Shown here: in pieces, positions 45,726 to 57,380 of the stretch
Layout: every line of letters begins with the position of its first letter
Position numbering within the stretch: the first letter of the stretch is position 1
NCBI GenBank assembly: GCA_039519185.1
Contig: CM076849.1
Location: 60,718,587-60,782,586, forward strand
Reading direction: 5' to 3'
Length of the DNA: 64,000 bases
Origin: Astragalus membranaceus
Taxonomy: Eukaryota; Streptophyta; Magnoliopsida; Fabales; Fabaceae
Notes under the pieces: model-generated
Seen by the model: only the letters and a program-made list of their open reading frames with translations
Databases searched by the model: none
What the model was told of the DNA's origin: nothing
Made by a program: the position numbers and the translations under genes

Positions 45726-46000
45726 TGTTGGAGTTCAAACTGAAATCCATAGATTACACACACTTGCAGAAAATTGAGAGAGAAGAAGATAATAGAATTT
45801 GGGAATTTCTGTAATGTGTATTGATTGAATGAAACTGAATACAATGGGTATATATGTTCTGGTAATACACCAGCAACTAATCAAATTGAAATGCAACTTA
45901 AATTCAACTGTAATGTAAATGAAATTACCCTAGAAACTAAACTGTAACTGTATCAGTAAAACAGTAAAAGCTTAAATGACATTGAGTTGCTCTCTCAACA
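45726..46000 (-). repeat. Copia-3 3' LTR
   Basis: 275 bp, from TGTTGGAGTTCAAACTG to CTCTCAACA. Matches the 5' LTR at 56672-56974 apart from substitutions and a few short length differences. Confidence 0.97.
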
Positions 46001-46018
46001 CCATCCCTTAACTCAAGG
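46001..46018 (-). other. Copia-3 polypurine tract region
   Basis: Adjacent to the 3' LTR; on the minus strand a purine-rich CCTTGAGTTAAGGGATGG precedes the LTR, the expected plus-strand primer position. Confidence 0.7.
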
Positions 46019-46724
46019 TCTCAAATAAAATGACACCAAGATCACTCATTAACTTGACAAACTGATCCGTCTTGATTGCCTTCGTGAGTATATCAGCAAG
46101 TTGTTTTTGAGTTCTGCAATGAGCCACTTCAATCACACCATTCTGCACTTGATTTCGAAGGAAATGAAACTTTGTATCAACGTGCTTGCTTCTCCCATGG
46201 TGCGCTGGGTTCTTGGCAAGACTTATGGATGATTTGTTATCAATCACCAGCTTCACAAGTGTATGAACTTCAATCTTCAAATCCTGCAACACATTAATCA
46301 ACCAAATAGCTTGGTTGGCAGCCACTGCACCTGCTATGTATTCGGCCTCACAAGAAGATAATGCAACCACTGGTTGCTTCTTGGAGCACCATGAGATTGG
46401 AGCTCCTAAGAACATGAATAAGTAGCCTGTAGTGCTTCTCCTATCCACCCTGTCACCGCACCAATCAGAATCTGAATAGCACAGCAGCTCACCAACACTG
46501 CTGGCTGCTGCATCAGATGGAAAATAGATACCATATCTCAAAGTTCCCTTGATATATCTAAGTATCCTAAAAGCAGCCTGATAATGTGACCATTTAGGTT
46601 TACTCATAAACCCACTCACTACCCCAACTGCATAGCATATGTCAGGCCTATTGCTACAAAGATACCTCAAGGAACCAACTAGTTGTTTGAAAGCAGTGGC
46701 ATCAACATATTTCCCTTCACTGTC
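46008..46724 (-). pseudogene. Copia-3 RNase H region
   Basis: C-terminal Copia polyprotein: FKQLVGSLRYLCSNRPDICY, YSDSDWCGDRVDRRSTTGYL, ALSSCEAEYIAGAVAANQAI, VIDNKSSISLAKNPAHHGRS and KHVDTKFHFLRNQVQNG. This is the RNase HI domain that removes RNA during reverse transcription, with its D, E and D positions. The upstream part is severed at 46729 by a solo LTR; the open frame seen above 46730 belongs to that LTR. Confidence 0.93.
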
Positions 46725-46729
46725 AGCAT

Positions 46730-49218
46730 TGTATCGACCGAAAAATCCGAAGGAGAGATTCTTCGTCATTTTGGAAATGAAGCCGCCATCAATATTTATT
46801 AAATAGGAAAACATTTAAAAAAAAAACCTTTATTTTTGGGTTCAGGGGTCGATTATGTGTGGGGAAGGTATTAGCACCCCACAACATCCTCTCGTAAAAA
46901 TGTTACCATTTAATTTAATGTGTAGAAGAAGTTAATTCAAAGAAAACACTCTAATTTACCCTTTTTATTATTTGCAAAATTGAAAAGGAAGACTTAATAA
47001 AAAATTTAGTCTTTTGCGCTTGACAGGAGTGGGCCCCTGCTCCTACGTATCTCCAGGTGCGATGGAGAAATCAAAGCTACGTAGTTCTTGGGTAAAAAAT
47101 GTTTGTGTGTTTGGTGTTTTTTATTTATTTTTGAAATTGGGAGAGGTATTCATAATGACCAAACAAGTAAAACTCAGAGTGGTCATCACTCATAGCCCAT
47201 TTGAAAAAATATAGTGGTTACTAACGGTCAAACAAGTTGAGCTCAGAGTGACTATTAGTAACGAACCGCTTTTTTTATGTGAGTTTGATTGTTTGAAAGG
47301 AAAGAAAAAGGAAAAAAGAAGGAAAATTGATTTGAAAGCATTACGGTGTAAAAAAAATGCGATGAGTTATGGTAAAAAAAAGGGTAGGTGCAATTAACAA
47401 CAAGGGGTGTTATTTTGAGAAAGGGGGTGCGAAGAGCAACAACCCAATTTACCTTTTGGATTTAGCAGCCCACGAATTCTGGGCTTCCGGGGGATGTATG
47501 GAGTAAGGGAGATCAATTGCTGAAACCCTAGTTTTTCTTTCCTCCTCACATCCAGCTGCGCCGTTTTCACTAAAATGGGGAGAGAGAGTGGGTTCGGGAT
47601 TCGCGGTGGAAAGAGAAAGTGACTTCTGGTGATAGTTATGGAGAGAGAAGGTTATGAGGCGGTGAGAGAGAAACGCGAAGGGGGAAGAGAAGAGCGTGGG
47701 TTCCGGCAATGGCAAGAGGAGCAACGACAATGGCCGGCCGTTATTTGACCGGCGATGGCGACAATTTCTACGGGGCATCGCGACAGTCCACGAGGCGGTT
47801 ATGGTGACATTCGCGACGGGGGGAAGTGCTGCAGCTCTGGTGACCGATCGCTCCTTGGCCGGTGATGACGGTGGTGACGGCGGCGAGACTCACGGCCAGA
47901 CGATGATGACGACAATGAGCAGCTTCAGCGTTATGCGATATCAACAACAGCCTCACAACGGAAGTAACAACCACGAAAGGGGGTGCACGACGGTTTTGAT
48001 GGTGATGACCGCCGTCTACGGTAGCCGGAGGTGAGTTTTATTATTTCTTGCTTTTCTCTTATCTTCTACTCCTAATTTCTGATTTTAGAACCTCTAAACC
48101 CAAATCCATTTTTAGTCTATAATCTGATTTTTGCTTTACTCCTAATTTTTGATCTTTAGAATTCCTAAAAATCCAGAAACTATCACCAACAAATTTTATT
48201 TGTGATTTTTCCTTTTAACTCTATCAACAACAAATTATTTATTCACGGTTTCTATAACATATAACATATGTCATTAAACAATGTTTAAAAAGAGCATGCT
48301 TGAAATTTCAACTATTTGACATCTCATATGTACATTTTGTCTAGGCACATGTTCGAATTAAAAGACAAAAACGATCTAAGGCATGTGTCTAAGAATCTAA
48401 AAAAGATGTGACCAACCTGGGTTTCTGAATGAAAATAGATCTGTTGTTAATCCCTACCCCTTTTGCTCTACTGCTGCTTTTCGTTTGACTAACTGCTACT
48501 GCTTCTATTTCTAAATTTTTGGTGTTTTGTGATTAGGGTTTCAGTGTGAAATCCTAATCGTTTTTCATGCTCCTCTCTGAATTTTGTCTAATTTTCTATG
48601 TTTGTACGTATTTTTTTTGTATATTTCAGTCACTCTCTCTGAATTTCTGTATCTCAGTCGCTGTACTCTGTGTATCCTTCAGTGACTATGTGCCTGTTTG
48701 ATATTTATAGGTGGATTGATGAGGTGATCAGGAGTCAAAAAGGACAGCAATTAGGGCAAATTTAGGGCACAAAAAGGACAGCAATTGAGGAAGAATCAAA
48801 AGGACAAAGGACATCTATTTGAATGGGCAAAGGACAATAGGTGGCAATGGAGGAAGGACAGCATCCAAAGAGAAACCCTAGCTAGGACAGCCAGCAGCAG
48901 CTGCTGCGCCCCTTTTTCTTCTTTTTCTTTTTTTGCAATTTTGTATTTTTAATTTTGTATTATTTTTTTTTTGCTGTTTGTTTTCTTTTGGATTATATGT
49001 GTAAAAAAACTATATTATATATCAAAAAAAACTTTTGACTATTCAGCTTCTTCATTTATTTTTTTGCACCAATAACAATAATAGAAAAAAACAAAACGAG
49101 CATGAAAACAATCGTTGTACGAGAGTGCCAAAGACACACGCGTTTAAAACGATATGTGACGCAATGAAAATAAGAACTTTTTGGATTTTGATTGATCGGA
49201 CAAAATTAGGGTATGACA
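46730..49218 (-). mobile_element. solo long LTR A (Ty3/gypsy Ogre/Tat-like) inserted in Copia-3
   Basis: Minus orientation: begins TGTCATACCCTAATTTTGTC at 49218 and ends GGTCGATACA at 46730. AGCAT is duplicated at 46725-46729 and 49219-49223. Shares both termini and internal modules (for example 47125-47265) with LTR B. No gag-pol inside, so it is a solo LTR of about 2.5 kb. The Ogre/Tat label rests on length and terminal sequence and is inference. Open frames near 47449-48034 look like noise. Confidence 0.85.
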
Positions 49219-49223
49219 AGCAT

Positions 49224-49965
49224 CCAACTTATGATTAGGTTCTGCTAGTGTAATTGCAGGCTTGCAATCCATCAGCTCAAATCTCTTTAGCAACTCAATT
49301 TGATACTTCAGTTGATGCAAAACAGTTCCTTTAGCAGTGTATAGAATTTCCATCCCTAGAAAGTATACCACCTTGCCAAGACCAGTCATTTCAAATTCAC
49401 TCATCAGAATTTTCTTGAACTTGTTTATCTCAGTGAGACAACTTCCTGTTAACAGCATATCATCAACATAGAGACACACTAGAATCACATTGCCCCTAGG
49501 TGTGTGCTGCACATACACACCATACTCTAGTTCACACTTCTTGAACCCTTGCTGCTGAAAAAATGAATCAATCTTCAGGTTCCAGGCCCTTGGCGCCTGT
49601 TTGAGCCCATACAGGGCTTTATGTAACTTATACACCTTGCTCTCCATATTCATTACCTCAAATTAGGGAGGTTGTGTCACATAAACCTCCTCTTGTAAAG
49701 GTCCATTCAAGAATGCAGACTTTACATCTAAGTGTAGCAGAGACCAATTCCTAATGGTAGCTATAGCAATCACCAATCTAATTGTTTCATGTCTAGCTAC
49801 GGGTGCAACGACTTCAAAATAATCTAAGCCAGGATTTTGTAGGAATCCTCTAGCTACTAACCTTGCTTTGTGTTTAGCAATTGACAGATTTGGCTTCAAT
49901 TTGATCTTATAGATCCATCTCACACTGATTGCTTTCTTATTCTTGGGTAATACTGCAACTCTCAA
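49224..49965 (-). pseudogene. Copia-3 reverse transcriptase
   Basis: RVT_2 domain: KKAISVRWIYKIKLKPNLSI, KARLVARGFLQNPGLDYFEV, LLHLDVKSAFLNGPLQEEVY, then after a stop near 49660 YKLHKALYGLKQAPRAWNLK, with catalytic CLYVDDMLLTGS at about 49450-49480. The frame runs to 49224, where LTR A begins. One stop and the two-frame structure show loss of function. Confidence 0.92.
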
Positions 49966-51120
49966 GTACCATTCTTCTCAATTGCTTCAAGCTCTTCCTT
50001 CATAGCTTGCACCCACATTTTCTCCTTAAGTGCTTCCTCAAAACTAATGGGCTCAGCATCCACAAATAGAGCAAAGTGACTGATTTCACCATCAATTTCA
50101 ATCTCAGAATCATGTACAAGTTCATAGTCTGCCAATCTACTTGGCAATTGTCTTTGTCTCTGTACCCTGGCCGCCAGCACAGGCTCCACATCAGAATCAG
50201 AACTAAGATCATTTTCTTCAACAGGTTCATCATGAATCACATCATTTTCAGGCACTGCGGTGTTATTGTTTTGTTCTGTCACAGCTTCATCTTCTAATTC
50301 AATTATTCTGGCTGCACCAGTACTTAGTTGGTTTAGCTTCCAGTCCCATGATTCTGTCTCTTTCACCAAGACATCCCTGCTAATCTCAACCTTCTGAGTC
50401 ACAGGACAATAGAGTTTGTATCCTCCAATTGAATGATACCCTACAAGTATCATTGTTTTGCTCTTGTCATCAAGTTTCTTTCGATTTGCATTTGGCACAT
50501 GTTTAAAGCATAATGCTCCAAACACTTTGAGATGACTCACACTTTTTTTCTTACCAGTCCACTTTTCAATAGGAACCACTTCCTTCAATCTCTTTGTAGG
50601 GCACCGGTTCAAGATATATGCTGCAGTGGATATGGCTTCACCCCACAGTGTGTGTGGTAAGTCCATTCCCTTTGGCAAGCTCCTTGCCATGTCAAGCAAG
50701 GTTCTATTTCTTCTTTCAGCTAGTCCATTGTGTTGTGGAGTGTGAGGAGGTGTCACCTCATGGTCTATGCCATGATCCTCATAAAATTCATTGAATTCTC
50801 TTGAGTTGAACTCACCACCACCATCAGTTCTAAGGGTCTTAAGCTGCTGTCCACTTTGCTTCTCAGCTTTAACCTTTTAAATTCAGCAAACACTTCATGC
50901 TTGAATTTGATGAGTGAAACCCACAACATCCTTGTAAACTCATCCAAAAATGATACAAAGTACCTATTCCCACCAAGTGAAGGCACTTCAAATGGTCCAC
51001 AAACACCTGAGTGTACTACTCCCAAAGCATGAGTTGCTCTAGGAGGTAACTCAGCAGCAAAAGGAAGCCTAGACTACTTGCTCCTCAAGCACACCTCACA
51101 AGTCTTCTCTGGTGTCACAG
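49962..51120 (-). pseudogene. Copia-3 integrase
   Basis: The core shows GVCGPFEVPSLGGNRYFVSF and LDEFTRMLWV, then after a frameshift near 50765 PPHTPQHNGLAERRNRTLLD and YILNRCPTKRLKEVVPIEKW. The C-terminal part has GYHSIGGYKLYCPVTQKVEI and the acidic linker toward reverse transcriptase. D,D,E positions are recognisable although in two frames. Confidence 0.92.
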
Positions 51121-51333
51121 TTTTAGGAATTCCCGGCACAAGGCTCTTAGAATTCAAGTGGCCCAGGCTCCTAAAATTCAAGTGGCCTAGTCTCTTATGC
51201 TATAAAAGGCTCTCTTCTTGAACATCAATGGCATTTTAGCACTGTGTCTCAGTAGCTTGGATGCTTACCTTAAATGTCGTGTTCTTGCCCAGTGAGGAAT
51301 TCAAAATCTGCTTCTGTTGTTGATCAAACAGTT

Positions 51334-52594
51334 TCAGCTCACCATCACACATAGTAACTGAAAAACCCTTCTCTCTAGTAGCTGACCAACACTCAGGAGG
51401 TTACACTTCATACCAGGAACATACCACACATCCTCAATTAGGACAGATTTACCATCCTCTTTCAATATCAGTATGTTTCCCATACCCTCTGCACACAAAG
51501 TTCTTTCATCTGCAATCCTTATTCTAGTCTTCTTACTAGCACCAAAGTTAATCAACCAGTTCTTGTTCTTTGTCATATGATTGGAACAACCCGTATCCAT
51601 ATACCACAGATCAGTAACTGAATTATCATCAGTTGTTGTAACCATCGATACAACTGGTTCACTATCAGAGTCCTCTTCTGCCACCTTAGCTTCATCACTA
51701 TCCTTACTCTTATCGGCCCAACATTCTTCAGCAAAGTGACCGAATCTATCACAATTATAGCACTTAATTTTCCTCTTATCAAATTTCTTCTTCTCATAGT
51801 TTTTTTTTGCCCTTTCCTTTATTAGAATTAGAGGATTCTGGTTTATCACTACTCTTCTTATCACTAGCAGCAACTTGTTTCCTTTTCTCATAATTCTCTT
51901 TACCTTTCTTCCACTTATTATAATCAAACTGTTTATTATTAGAGGTTTTAGCTTGCAATGCTTGTTCTGTTTCCTTTCCATTTCCTCTTTCAACTAAGCG
52001 CAACTCATGTGCTTCTAAATTCCCTTGCAATTCATCAACTTTCATAGTACTCGTATCCTTTGATTGTTCAATAGCAACTACTATAAAGTAAAATTGAGAA
52101 GTTAGTGATCGAAGTACCTTTTCAACAATTGTCTGCTGAGTCATCGTCTCACCACGGGTCTTCATCTCGTTTGTGACAGTAATCACACGTGATACATAGT
52201 CAACAACCTTCTTATTACTCTTCATACTCAGATTCTCGTACTGTTTTCGCAAGGATTGAAGCTTAACCTTCTTCACTGTTGCATCACTGCCATAACATCG
52301 CACCAATGTGTCCCACGCAGCCTTGGAAGTTGTAGATTTAGCAATTTTCTCGAACACCTTCGCATCTACACACTGATGTATGTAGAACATAGCATTCTGG
52401 TCCTTCTTCCTCACTTCACGATGCGCGTTCCTCTGAGCCTCCGTTGCATTCTCTGCTAGCGCAGGATGACCGTTGTTGACAAACTCAAGCACATCTTGAG
52501 CACCGAACATAACTCACATCTGAATTGACCATCGGTTCCAATTTTTGCCGTCAAACACCGGTAGGTGCGTGTTGAATCCATTGTTGCCATTCAT
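51334..52594 (-). pseudogene. Copia-3 gag and protease
   Basis: Start ATG at 52594 (MNGNNGFNTHLPVFDGKNW), with an in-frame TGA after WSIQM. The gag body reopens with AAWDTLVRCYGSDATVKKVK, LRKQYENLSM and VEKVLRSL. A frameshift at a T run (51799-51811) separates it from the nucleocapsid knuckle CYNCDRFGHFAEEC and protease LWYMDTGCSNHMTKNK, followed by WYVPGMKCNLLSVGQL. This layout is the same as the better-preserved half of Copia-1. Confidence 0.92.
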
Positions 52595-54589
52595 CTTCTC
52601 GTTCTCTACAAATCACTCAGTTTAATTTCTCACAATCGCTCGTGTTTCCCAACCCTAGTGTCATACCCCAATTTTGTCCGGCTTAGGTCAAAACCCTAAT
52701 TTTCAATCAAAAATAAACCAAGTCTTAGCATTCATCCTAGAGGTTAGGAAGAGCATCATGCTTGCATCTTAGAAGTTTCAGAATGCATTTTAGGGTTAGA
52801 AAAGCATTGCATGGCATTTTAGAGCACTTTAGAGCATGTCTAGGGTTTCTAGGGTTTTTCCTAGTTCAAATGGTATTTTGGTAATTTCGCCAAAAAGACT
52901 TATTTTCTCATCGTGCATGCATTTCTAGAGTTTTAGAGTCATCCAAAGGGTCTCAGGATCATTGTTAGAGTGGAAATGAAGTTTGGAGCAAAATTAGGGT
53001 TTTTGGGACCAAAAGGGCATTTTGGTCATTTCACTAAAATAAATAATTTCTCGGTAAAAACCATTATACATCTCTTGAGGAATTTATGCGAATCCAAGTG
53101 AGTATAGTTGTGTATTTTTTGTGCATCATGGGAATATTTTTGGCATGAAATTCGGTTTTTGAACAAAAGGGTAAAATGGTCATTTCCTTTGGAGTGGGGT
53201 CAACAAATCAATTTTGGGATTGGTGAGATCATAAAATTCAGAGTCCAATCATTGAATCATGGGACATGGCCCAAAATGGTAAGATTAATGAAGAATTATC
53301 TAGAAAAAAAAATCAAGAAAAAGAAAGGATAATTAGAGAGGTAGTGGGAGACAAATAGTACAATGACAACTTGCAATTACTCTCTCTCTCTTATCCTTTG
53401 GCTGCGAATTCCAGCCCTTTTTTCCCCATTTTTGGTTTATTTTATTGATTGCAAATTGTGTTTAAATCATGGCCTTCCATTCAAGTGTTAAATGCAATCC
53501 TCACCCTTCATTTGAATTAAAATGGCACTCTTGTAATATGCTTCATGAGAAAATACATTTTTGTAATTAAACTTATCCTTCACTCACCTCCTTAAGCTAC
53601 ACCCCTCAGCCCTCTCTCTCCTCACTTTGTGCTTTCTAATTGCCCCTAATCCATGTGACATTTGATCTTGACCCTTGGTTCCAAATTTAGATGCAATCCT
53701 AGAGCACCTAAAAAATAAGAGACTAAATTACCCTTAAACCTAGTTTCATCCTATAAATACCTCCCTCATTCCCACACCTAGGATGGATCTTTTTTTGCTT
53801 CTCATTTGCCTCTCATTCTCCTACACAAAACCCTAGCACACCTCCTCTCCCTCTCCTCACCAAATTCGTAGCCCCTCCTCCCCTCTTCCATATATTTTCT
53901 TCAAAAATCAACCACCAATCCTCCATTTCTTGTTAGATCACCATCTTCCCTTCCATTCTCTTCAAGGTTGCATCATTAAATTGCTAGTAATTTTTTTGAG
54001 CTTATCACCTTCTTCATTTCATTGTAGTTTTGAGGTAATCCTTGAAGCTTTGCACCTCATATTTAATTTTCTTGCATAATCTCTCCTCTACTCCAAACTC
54101 CTTCTTGATTGTTGTTTGCTTTGAGGATCCATTTCAAACATTTTGACAAAGACTTAGGGAGCTTTGGGTGTTTGAGATGGATCCTTGGCCTTGAAGGAGT
54201 TATTCTTCTACTTGAATAATTTTCCTTGCATCTTTACATATTATGCACTAAATTTCATAAATAAATTGTTGTCTATGGGCTCTAGCATTTTCGCATATCA
54301 TGAAAAAATTAGGGTTGATATGATTTTGTTGCACTTCCTTGCTTAATCATATGAACCCTTGTAAAAAAATAGATCTATGGTGCTTTGTGTTAATTTTGTT
54401 GTTTTCTTTTATAAATAAAATGTGGATCTATGTTTCCTTTGGTTCACATGCTTATAAATCTAAAAATATTTCTAAGTTGATTTTGTTGTTGTTCATTGTA
54501 TAATGATGTTTAATCTTGTCATTAGTATTTCATTTTAGTGTTAAATGTTACTTTTGTTGTTTGATGATTTAGCAATATGATTCCCACTA

Positions 54590-55045
54590 GTGCCTAGTGC
54601 ACCTTGACCTAAGTGGTGAAGATTGCTAGAAATGACTCAATTTAGTGATGTGCTTATTTCATCTTTGCATTTTAGTTTGCTTATTGTTCATTGTTGATGA
54701 TAGGCAAGTTGATTCTCACTAGTGCCTAGTGCACTTTTCCCAAAGTGAGAGGATTGCTCTATGTGATTCAACTTAGTTATGTGTTTATTTAATCTTGGCA
54801 TTTTTAATTTGCTTATTGTTCATTGTTGATGATAGACAAGTTGATTCTCACTAGTGCCTAGTGCACTTTTCTCAAAGTGAGAGGATTGCCCTACGTGATT
54901 CAACTTAGCTTTAGTGTTTATTTACTTGCTCTTATATTCTAATTTTATTATTGTCCATTGTTGATGATAAATCATATGATTCCCACTTGTGCCTAGTGCA
55001 TCATATTCTAAGTGGTGAGGATGGTTTTAGATGATTCAACCTTCT
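54590..55045 (+). repeat. tandem modules in LTR B (CTAGTGCCTAGTGCAC)
   Basis: Four imperfect units containing ATTCTCACTAGTGCCTAGTG plus GAGGATTGC, spaced about 110-130 bp (near 54583, 54712, 54843, 54978). Confidence 0.8.
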
Positions 55046-55649
55046 CCTTTCAACTTCTTATTGAATAAAAGATGAGATAGTTAGGTTTATGGTTTAAGGT
55101 CCATGGGGTATTGCAAAGGATAGGTTACCCAAAACCTTGATGCTCCCTCCTCGTTGATTGTGTTATTTGCCTTTGGGTACTTATTCATGAATGCAAAGGA
55201 TAGGCCTACCTTAGCCTTGATGCAATTTCTCCTTTTGTTCATGTTATTGAGAAATCATTGCTCATATGTTCCTTAGTTTAATTAAGATCATTCTATGCCT
55301 ATGATCAATTTCTTGCTTGTTTTTGATGCATTTTAAATGTCTTGATTCAATTATATGCCATTCCATCCATGTGTATGACCTCCTAATGAAGACGTAAGTC
55401 TACATGCATGTTGTAGCATAGAGTCATTAGGGTAAATACACCCCTTCCTACACACACACATTTGCTTTGAGAACTTCATCTTGCATCCTTGATAAGTGGA
55501 TCTTTTGATCATATTGGCATGTTTAGTCTTAACTAATATTCAACATATGCATGATTCCGTGATTATTGAATGTGCTTGAACTTTGTAACCAATCATTGAT
55601 AATAACTTCCCCCTTTTTCCAAAAATCTCTCAAACTCTTTTCCATTTAA

Positions 55650-56045
55650 TGCGAGTTATTAGTGACCATCACTCAAAGCCTTGGCTTGTTTGATTGTCAT
55701 GAACGCTATCAAGGGTTATTAGTAATGATCACTCAAAGCCTTTGCTTGCTTGACCATTATGAAAGCTCTTCCCCTTTCAAACCCTTTTCAAAAGAACACT
55801 TTCATTAGAACTACGTCGTTTTGATTCCCATTTGGGATACGTAGGAGCGAGTCACGTTCTCGTCAAGCGCAACAAATAAAAATCCTTTTCGCAACCCTAA
55901 ACCAATCATTTTCACAAAACAAACCAAAAAGTCATTTTCAAACCCATTGTTATTAGTGACTATCACTCAAAGCCTTGTCTTGTTTGATTGTCATGAATAC
56001 TATCCGGAGTCATTAGTAATGATCACTCAAAGCCTTTGCTTGCTT
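55650..56045 (+). repeat. repeated module ATCACTCAAAGCC in LTR B
   Basis: Four copies of GTTATTAGTGAC.ATCACTCAAAGCC-like units, at about 55655, 55715, 55949 and 56004. Each is followed by TTGCTTG and GATTGTCATGA or similar. Related units in the opposite strand occur in LTR A near 47150-47260. Confidence 0.8.
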
Positions 56046-56656
56046 GATCATTATGAAAGCTCTTCCCCTTTTCAAACATTTTCAAAAATCAAAAAAATCA
56101 AGAACTACGTGTGATTTGATTCTCTACCAGGAGATACGTAGGACCAGAGGGCGGCCGACCTCTGTCAATTGCATTAATAAAAAACCTTTTTTTTCTCTTT
56201 TAATTCACTTTTCTCCTTTTTCTCAAAAAGTACAAAAATAAATAAGTGTTTATCGAGTCCTTTTTTTATTATTATTATAAGGGTAAAAACATTATTTTTG
56301 AATTAATAAATGTTTACACATTTAGTTAAAAGGTAACCTTCCTTAGGAAGGATGTCGTAGGGTGCTAATACCTTCCCTACGCATAAACGACTCCCGAGCC
56401 TAAATCTGGTCCGCGAGACCCCTTTTGTCCACTCAATAGGGATTTTCCAATGTTTGCCCTTAAACTAAAACTTTGGTGGCGGCTTCATTCGAGAACTTCG
56501 AAGAATCCCTCTTCCTGGATTTTTCGGTCGCTACACCTAGGAATCGAGACGATGATTCCTTCAATTTTGATTTGCAAATCGATGTGAAATGCGAAAACGA
56601 AATTGTGCACACAGCTCGCAGTTCACTCGTGTTTCCCTGGATCGCTCGATAATCAA

Positions 56657-56668
56657 GCTTTGATACCA
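56657..56668 (-). other. Copia-3 primer-binding site
   Basis: Minus strand TGGTATCAAAGC, one base different from the initiator tRNA-Met complement, three bases from the 5' LTR. Confidence 0.9.
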
Positions 56669-56671
56669 ATT

Positions 56672-56974
56672 TGTTGGAGTTCAAACTGAAATCCATAGAT
56701 ATTACACACACACACACACTTGTAGAGAATTGAGAGAGAAGAAGATAACAGAATTTCGGAATTTCTGTAATGTGCATTGATTGAATGAAACCGAATACAA
56801 TGCAATGGGTATATATGTTCTGGTAATACATAGCAACTAATCAAATTGAAATGCAACTTAAATTCAACTGTAATGTAAATGAAATTACCTTAGTAACTAA
56901 ACTGCAACTGTATCAGTAAAACAGTAAATGTAAAACAGTAAAAGCTTAAATGACATTGAGTTACTCTCTCAACA
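56672..56974 (-). repeat. Copia-3 5' LTR
   Basis: 303 bp. Longer than the 3' copy through an ACACAC expansion near 56705, a duplicated CAATG near 56800 and a duplicated AAAACAGTAAA near 56930. Its other differences from the 3' LTR are single-base changes. Confidence 0.97.
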
Positions 56975-56979
56975 ATTCC

Positions 56980-57380
56980 CACATATCATAATTTAACCCA
57001 ATTGAAGCTTATGCTTCTCAATTTTTAATGGAGTTTGTTAGTAGAAGTGCTCAAGCACTTCCCTAAGTTTCAAAAACGCTTTAACCAGGCTGACTTCAGC
57101 AAGGGTATTCTTGTGAAGAGAATAAGGCCATATTTGGGTGGACCCAGAATTTGTTCCACAATGCCTTTCATTACACCTTAAAACTTGTTATCTTAGGAAT
57201 TTCTTAAGCCTTCAAGGTGAGCTTCTGCTAGCAAAATATATTCGGAAGAATGCAATAGTTTTACAAACCATGTGGATTTGAAGTCGGAAAAAGCAAGAGA
57301 CCAGCATAAGAAGTCTATTGTCCTCATGCCTAGGGGATCTTCAACATATGAACTTACGATTTATGATAGGCAATGTAAGT
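56980..57380 (+). pseudogene. F-box/FBD-type pseudogene, 3' part
   Basis: Plus-strand pieces: YHNLTQLKLMLLNF, WSLLVEVLKHFPKFQK, then about 57130 onward GGPRICSTMPFITP and YSEECNSFTNHVDLKSEKA, ending SIVLMPRGSSTYELTIYD. These match the LRR/FBD end of plant F-box proteins (HNLTxLxL and LxxCPxL patterns, ending CxLTF-like). Several stops break it. It is the continuation of 44585-45720 across the Copia-3 insertion. Confidence 0.65.

Larger units (their letters stand above)
52659..56535 (+). mobile_element. solo long LTR B (Ty3/gypsy Ogre/Tat-like), 3.9 kb, inserted in Copia-3
   Basis: Plus orientation, begins TGTCATACCCCAATTTTGTC and ends GGTCGCTACA. CCTAG is duplicated at 52654-52658 and 56536-56540. 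It contains repeated modules (see 54590-55030 and 55650-56045) and no coding domain. The length and terminal sequence fit the unusually long LTRs of legume Ogre/Tat elements; the family label is inference. Confidence 0.88.
45726..56974 (-). mobile_element. Copia-3 LTR retrotransposon, full length, split by two solo LTRs
   Basis: A complete Ty1/Copia element on the minus strand. 5' LTR 56672-56974, primer site 56657-56668, gag-pol between, polypurine tract next to the 3' LTR 45726-46000. ATTCC is duplicated at 45721-45725 and 56975-56979. Removing the two inserted long LTRs (46730-49218, 52659-56535) leaves about 4.9 kb, a normal Copia size. Gag-pol has stops and frameshifts. It inserted into an F-box-like pseudogene. 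Confidence 0.97.

Noticed and set aside
46730..46814. N-terminal extension of the Copia-3 RNase H frame
   Set aside because: This sequence belongs to solo LTR A; the Copia frame ends at the AGCAT duplication.
47449..48034. Overlapping frames on both strands in solo LTR A
   Set aside because: GC-richer noncoding LTR sequence with no family motif; both strands are open by composition.
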